In this document: piece after piece, positions 59,823-64,000 of the stretch
How positions within the stretch are numbered: the first letter of the stretch is position 1
Layout: each line of letters opens with the position of its first letter
Source: JALZEG01 sp035942255
GTDB lineage: Bacteria > Actinomycetota > CADDZG01 > WHSQ01
Length of the DNA stretch: 64,000 nucleotides
Assembly (NCBI GenBank): GCA_035942255.1
Contig: DASZDG010000125.1
Coordinates: forward strand, 1-64,000
Reading direction: 5' to 3'
Notes under the pieces: model-generated
What the model saw: only the letters and a program-made list of their open reading frames with translations
What the model was told of the DNA's origin: nothing
Databases searched by the model: none
Program-made: the position numbers and the translations under genes

Positions 59823-60269
59823 ATGAGGCGAGTGGGGGTACTCCTTCTGTTGCTGTGCGCGGCGGCCTGCCGCTCTTCCCCTGACGCCTCGTGCCAGACG
59901 GCCTTCGTCTTCGAGCGGCCGCAGGAGCCCGCGCGGGTGCTCGATGCCCTCAGCTCCGCCGACGTCACTCCCGCCGAGGTCCGGTTCACCGTCGAGGACG
60001 CCGCCGGCGGCGCGACCGGCGGCTCGATCGGGGGCGGCACGGGCACCTCGGTCGAGGTGGTGGCGGAGCAGCTCGAAGACGTGCGGAACCGCTTGGGGGC
60101 CGAGCCCGTCGTGATCGCGGTGAGGACCGTGGGCGTCGTCGACTCCCTCGGCGAGCTCGACGATGCGGTGCACAGCCGCGTGCTCGTGCCGGAAGGCGTC
60201 TCGGCCGCGCTGTCCGCGCCGGAGCACGGAGGGGTACAGGTCGTTCGCGACACGGGGGCCTGCAGCTAG
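59823..60269 (+). CDS. Small lipoprotein of unknown function
   Basis: The 148-aa protein has a lipobox (LLLLLCAAACRSS, Cys about 16) and a mature domain with a Gly-rich loop (GGATGGSIGGGTG) and two further Cys. It has an alpha/beta look (EVVAEQLEDVRNRLGAEPVVIAVRTVG). No family recognised. It sits between the YggT and divIVA genes, and may share their transcript. Confidence 0.7.
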   Translation: MRRVGVLLLLLCAAACRSSPDASCQTAFVFERPQEPARVLDALSSADVTPAEVRFTVEDAAGGATGGSIGGGTGTSVEVVAEQLEDVRNRLGAEPVVIAVRTVGVVDSLGELDDAVHSRVLVPEGVSAALSAPEHGGVQVVRDTGACS

Positions 60270-60309
60270 AACCGGGTTTTCGCGGGGCTCTGATGCGATA
60301 CTCCCCGGT

Positions 60310-61152
60310 ATGGACCTGACCGCCCGCGACATCCACGAGAAGCAGTTCCACGACGCCTGGCGCGGCTACAACCAGGAGGAGGTCGACGACTTCCTCGACC
60401 GCATCGCCGAGGTCCTCGACCGCGTGCAGCGCGAGAACGAGACGTTGCAGAAGCGCGTGAACGAGCTGGACTCCGCCGTCTCGGCCAGCCGCGACACGGA
60501 AGAGATGCTGAAGAAGACGCTAGTCAGCGCGCAGCAGGCCGCGGAGGAGGCGATCGCAACCGCGAAGGCCAAGGCGAGCGAGCTGATCACCGAGGCCGAG
60601 GAGCGCGCCCGCCGCTCGATCGAGGAAGCGACCGAGCGCGTGCAGTCGGCCGAGGCCGAGGCGCGGCGCAAGACGCTCGAGGCCGAGCGTGAGCACCAGG
60701 TGAAGCGCACCGAGCTCGACGCGAACATCGAGCGGCTCCAGAACCTCGAGAACGAGCTGAAGGGGCGGATCAAGGGGTTCCTCGAGCAGCAGGCGCAGAT
60801 GCTGCAGGGCCTCGACGTCACCGAGCATGCCGCGGCGGCCGTGCAGGGCCCCGGCGAGGCCAAGCCGGCGGGCGATGCAGCGGCCGCGGCGGTCTCCTCC
60901 GACGCCGCCGCGACCGAGACGCCGGCCGCGACCGAGAAGAGCGAGAAGAGCGAGAAGGACGAGCCCGGGACTGGGCCCGTCGCCGCATCCGCGGGAGGGG
61001 CGACGGATTCGGTCGTGACCCTGCCGGAGGCGTCCACGAACGGGACGAACGGCGCTGAGGCCTCGCCTGCACAAGCGACCGCGGCCCCCGCGGCCGGCGT
61101 CGGCCACGGCCGGCGCGGCGTCAGAGGCCTCTTCTGGAGGGACGAGGGCTAA
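60310..61152 (+). CDS. divIVA: Polar growth/division protein DivIVA (Wag31-type)
   Basis: DivIVA recognises curved membranes and directs envelope growth at poles and septa. The 280-aa protein has the lipid-binding N-terminus (LTARDIHEKQFHDAWRGYNQEEVDDFLDRI), a long coiled coil (35-160), an Ala/Glu/Lys-rich disordered tail and the C-terminal GVRGLFWRDEG motif, which I have seen in related actinobacterial proteins. GATACT (60297-60302) lies 7 nt before the ATG, suggesting a leaderless transcript. Confidence 0.95.
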   Translation: MDLTARDIHEKQFHDAWRGYNQEEVDDFLDRIAEVLDRVQRENETLQKRVNELDSAVSASRDTEEMLKKTLVSAQQAAEEAIATAKAKASELITEAEERARRSIEEATERVQSAEAEARRKTLEAEREHQVKRTELDANIERLQNLENELKGRIKGFLEQQAQMLQGLDVTEHAAAAVQGPGEAKPAGDAAAAAVSSDAAATETPAATEKSEKSEKDEPGTGPVAASAGGATDSVVTLPEASTNGTNGAEASPAQATAAPAAGVGHGRRGVRGLFWRDEG

Positions 61153-61156
61153 CCGC

Positions 61157-61330
61157 ATGTCGCTCCTCGTCGGCGGCGCTCTACTGCTGGCCGTCGGCGC
61201 CGCCGTCGCGCTCTTCCTCGGGTGGTCGACGAACGACCCCGCCCTCGTCTGGGCCTCGCTTACCGCCAGCGCGCTCGCCGCGCTCCTGCTGTTCGCCGCC
61301 TCCCGCGGATCGAAGGGCGACGGCGCCTGA
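61157..61330 (+). CDS. Small membrane protein downstream of divIVA, 57 aa
   Basis: The ORF codes for 57 residues with two hydrophobic segments (about 3-22 and 29-49) and a short polar C-terminus. It begins 4 bp after the divIVA stop, so it should be co-transcribed, though no strong ribosome site is seen. No family recognised. It codes for a possible divisome- or growth-associated peptide by position only. Confidence 0.6.
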   Translation: MSLLVGGALLLAVGAAVALFLGWSTNDPALVWASLTASALAALLLFAASRGSKGDGA

Positions 61331-61428
61331 GGCCGTCGCCTCGTGCGTGTTTTGCTTATTCCGCAGCCGCGCGGCCTCCCTCACACTTCTCGCAGGGCCG
61401 GAACATCTCCAAAAAGGACTTCCGCGTT

Positions 61429-61809
61429 GTGAGACCCGTCAACGTGCTGATCGCAGACGACGACGAGAGCATCAGAAGCTTCCTTCGGGTCGCGCTGTGC
61501 CACGAGGCCGGCGTCGGTGAGGTGCGCGAGGCGAGCAACGGCTCGGACGCGGTGCGCATCTGCCGGGAGTGGGTCCCGGACGTCGTGCTCCTGGACTACT
61601 GGATGCCGGTGCTCGACGGCGGGGGAGCGGCCCGTGCGATCAGGCTCGACAACCCGAACGTGCGGATCGTCGCGTTCTCCGGCGTGCTCCAGGGGACGCC
61701 CGACTGGGCCGACCACTCGTTCCTGAAGGGCGAGCCGCCCGACCTCGAGCTGGTCGTGCAGCTCGCGCGCGAGGGGCTAGCCGACCTTCCGCAGGCCGAC
61801 GCGGGCTGA
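61429..61809 (+). CDS. Receiver-only response regulator
   Basis: The 126-aa protein is a single receiver domain with the acidic residues of the DDD at 10-12, phospho-acceptor Asp56 in VLLDYWMPVLDG, Ser in VAFSGVL and Lys in SFLKGEPP, so it looks competent. It has no output domain and would act by protein contact, as in CheY-like or phosphorelay proteins. No kinase is nearby. It starts at GTG 61429 with AAAAAGGA upstream. Its last 33 bp overlap the convergent ileS gene. Confidence 0.87.
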   Translation: MRPVNVLIADDDESIRSFLRVALCHEAGVGEVREASNGSDAVRICREWVPDVVLLDYWMPVLDGGGAARAIRLDNPNVRIVAFSGVLQGTPDWADHSFLKGEPPDLELVVQLAREGLADLPQADAG

Positions 61810-64000
61810 GCCCGCGTCCAGCTTCACCTCGTCGGTAGCGGCGCCGTCCGGCGCATCGCCCGCGGTCGCCGACGCCGCCAGAACCTCGCCCGCGATCATC
61901 TCGCCGTGCCGGTCCAGCGCCTCCGCGATCGCGCCGTCGTCCGACGCCAGCCATAGCTCGATGCGGTCCTCGACCGCGAGGCCGCTGGACTTCCGGAGGT
62001 CCTGCACCGCGCGGATGACCTCGCGCGCGACGCCCTCCGCCGCCAGCTCCGGCGTCACGTGGAGGTCGAGCGCGATGCCGTAGTGCGCCTCCTGCGCGAG
62101 CGAGAAGCCCTCGCGCCCCGACACGCGCACGTCGAGCTCGCCGCGCGTCAGCGCCACGGCCTCTCCGGCGACCTCGATCGACGCGGCCCCCTCGCCTTCG
62201 AGCGCCGCGACGATCCCGTGCGCGTCCGCGGCCGCGAGCGCGGCGGCGACGTCGCGGACCTGCGCGCCGAAGCGGGGGCCGAGCGCCTTGAAGTTCGGCT
62301 TGACCGTGTACGTGACGAGCTCGCCGAGCCCGCGCGCGACCTCGATCTCATGGACGTTGAGCTCCTCCGCGAGCAGCTCCTCGAGCCCCGCCAGGTCCTC
62401 GACCTCGGCCCTCGGCAGGACCACGACCGCCTTCGCGAGCGGCTGGCGCACGCGCACCTTCGCCTCGGTCCGCGCGGAGCGGCCGAGCGTCACGAGGCGG
62501 CGGACGAGCTGCATCCTGCGCCGCAGGTCGTCGTCGGCGCGGAAGCCGTCCGGCTCCGGCCAGTCCTCGAGGTGCACGGAGTCGCGGCCGGTGAGGTTCG
62601 TGAAGATCTCGTCGGCGACGAACGGCGTGTACGGCGCGGCGAGCTTCGCCACCGTCACGAGGCACTCCCAGAGCGTCAGGAACGCGGTGCGCGTGTCCTC
62701 GTCCGACGCCGAGCGCCAGAAGCGCCGCCGGCTCCTGCGGACGTACCAGTTCGACAGGTCGTCGACGAAGCGGTCGAGACGGCGGCCCCCGCGCGTCGCG
62801 TCGAAGCCCTCCAGCCCGTCGGTCACCTCTCGCACGGTGTGGTCGAGCTCGGCGAGGATCCACCGGTCGATCTCGGGCCGCTCGCTCACGGGGACGTCGT
62901 GCGCCTCCGGGTCGAAGCCCTCGAGCGACGCGTACGTGACCCAGAACGAGTACGTGTTCCACAACGTCAGCAGGTACTTGCGCAGGCTCTCTTCGATGAT
63001 CTCGACGGAGACCCGCCGCGCCGACCACGGCGACCCCGACGTCAGCAGGTACCAGCGCAGCGCGTCCGCTCCCTGCGCGTCGAGCACCACCCAGGGGTCG
63101 ATCACGTTGCCGAGCGACTTCGACATCTTGCGGCCCTGCGCGTCGACGATGTGGCCGAGGCAGACGACGTTGCGGTACGAGTTGATCCCGCGCACGAGCG
63201 TCGCCACGGCCAGCAGCGAGTAGAACCACCCGCGCGTCTGGTCGATCGCCTCGGAGATGAAGTCCGCGGGGAAGCGCGTCTCGAAGACGTCCTCGTTCTC
63301 GAACGGGTAGTGCCACTGCCCGAACGGCATCGAGCCCGAGTCGAACCACGCGTCGATCACGCTCTTGACGCGCGTCGCCCTCTCGCCGCACTCGGGGCAG
63401 GTGATCGTCACCTCGTCCACGTACGGCCGGTGCGGGTCGAGGTCCGACAGGTCGCGGCCGGCGAGCTCGCCGAGCTCCGCGAGCGAGCCGACGCACGTCG
63501 CGTGCCCGGCCTCGCACCGCCACACCGGGAGCGGCGTGCCCCAGTAGCGGTCGCGCGACAGCGACCAGTCGACGTTGTTCGCGAGCCAGTCGCCGAAGCG
63601 CCCGTACTTGATCGTCGGCGGCTGCCACGTCGTGTCCTCGTTCGAGGCCTGCAGCTCGGCCCTGATCTGCGACGTCCGGACGTACCAGTCCTTGCGCGGG
63701 TAGTAGAGCAGCGGCGTCCCGCACCGCCAGCAATGCGGATACGCGTGGCTGTAGTCCTCGGACTTGAACAGCAGGCCGCGCGCGCCGAGGTCCTCGATGA
63801 TGCGGGGGTCGGCGTCCTTCACCCAGAGCCCCGCGAACGGCTCGCCGCGCGGCACGACCTTGCCCGACGCGTCGATCATCCCCACGATCGGCAGGCCGTC
63901 GCGCTTCGCGACCTCCATGTCCTCCTCGCCGTACGGCGCCAGGTGGACGATCCCCGAGCCGTCCTCCGTGGTGACGAAGTCGCCCGGCCGCACCTTGTGG
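61777..64000 (-). CDS. ileS: Isoleucyl-tRNA synthetase, 3' part (N-terminus off window)
   Basis: The class I synthetase charges tRNA-Ile. About 740 C-terminal residues are visible: part of the editing domain, the HCWRCGTPLLYYPRKDWYVRT zinc-type motif, SRDRYWGTPLPVW, the second zinc cluster (TCPECGERA), the KMSKSLGN signature and the anticodon-binding domain with a long C-terminus. The style (YPHCWRCGTPLLYYP) is that of the eukaryote-like IleS of many actinobacteria. The N-terminal HIGH motif is outside the window. Confidence 0.97.
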   Translation of the reverse strand, partial: HKVRPGDFVTTEDGSGIVHLAPYGEEDMEVAKRDGLPIVGMIDASGKVVPRGEPFAGLWVKDADPRIIEDLGARGLLFKSEDYSHAYPHCWRCGTPLLYYPRKDWYVRTSQIRAELQASNEDTTWQPPTIKYGRFGDWLANNVDWSLSRDRYWGTPLPVWRCEAGHATCVGSLAELGELAGRDLSDLDPHRPYVDEVTITCPECGERATRVKSVIDAWFDSGSMPFGQWHYPFENEDVFETRFPADFISEAIDQTRGWFYSLLAVATLVRGINSYRNVVCLGHIVDAQGRKMSKSLGNVIDPWVVLDAQGADALRWYLLTSGSPWSARRVSVEIIEESLRKYLLTLWNTYSFWVTYASLEGFDPEAHDVPVSERPEIDRWILAELDHTVREVTDGLEGFDATRGGRRLDRFVDDLSNWYVRRSRRRFWRSASDEDTRTAFLTLWECLVTVAKLAAPYTPFVADEIFTNLTGRDSVHLEDWPEPDGFRADDDLRRRMQLVRRLVTLGRSARTEAKVRVRQPLAKAVVVLPRAEVEDLAGLEELLAEELNVHEIEVARGLGELVTYTVKPNFKALGPRFGAQVRDVAAALAAADAHGIVAALEGEGAASIEVAGEAVALTRGELDVRVSGREGFSLAQEAHYGIALDLHVTPELAAEGVAREVIRAVQDLRKSSGLAVEDRIELWLASDDGAIAEALDRHGEMIAGEVLAASATAGDAPDGAATDEVKLDAGSARVGLRKVG

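Overview
This window is high-GC DNA of an actinomycete-type bacterium (phylum Actinomycetota). The grounds are a dcw cluster without ftsA but with sepF and divIVA, DUF3040 and DUF6504 proteins, a Gram-positive (Cheo-type) LexA box next to a dnaE2 gene, a MraZ operator, and many genes that appear to be leaderless (a TANNNT -10 box 6-9 nt before ATG/GTG). The MurE DNPR motif predicts meso-diaminopimelate peptidoglycan. I cannot fix the class or order. I see no rRNA, tRNA, CRISPR array, insertion sequence or prophage.

Layout. 1-2240: the end of a small operon resembling a methylamine-dehydrogenase (TTQ) locus: a Cys-rich light-chain-like C-terminus, two membrane proteins and a beta-propeller lipoprotein. 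2277-15776: ordinary chromosomal genes (BrkB-like membrane protein, HAD phosphatase, nitroreductase, sugar isomerase, two paralogous secreted proteins, thiE, a Ca2+/H+ antiporter, an amidohydrolase, a GNAT, an iron-sulfur assembly factor, threonine synthase, an HD-GYP regulator). 16195-24938: a DNA damage and repair neighbourhood: a LexA-controlled promoter, DUF6504, a thioesterase, DnaE2, a stand-alone LigD-type polymerase domain, two SDR proteins and DinB; no imuB or imuA' is present. 24997-30744: DUF3040, a MerR regulator and a moxR-DUF58-transglutaminase operon. 30983-36693: a complete dipeptide/oligopeptide ABC importer. 36710-39792: small exported proteins, an RlpA-like protein with a long 5' leader, and an HNH nuclease.

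40252-61330 is the division and cell-wall cluster, in order: mraZ, a 46-aa ORF, rsmH, ftsL, ftsI, murE, mraY, murD, ftsW, murG, a CBS-nucleotidyltransferase, a LegB-type dehydratase, murC, murB, ftsQ, ftsZ, a secreted protein, pgeF, a YggS protein, sepF, a YggT protein, a lipoprotein, divIVA and a small membrane protein. murF, ddl and ftsA are missing from the cluster. The two sugar-nucleotide genes between murG and murC are unusual there and translationally coupled to murG. The window ends with a receiver-only response regulator and, convergent to it, the 3' part of ileS.

Three conserved reading frames (threonine synthase, YggT, possibly ftsW) have a near-cognate codon (ATC, GTA, ATA) where the start is expected. 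This is either unusual initiation or sequence variation, and it deserves checking. Protein names rest on motif recognition by eye; no database search was run.
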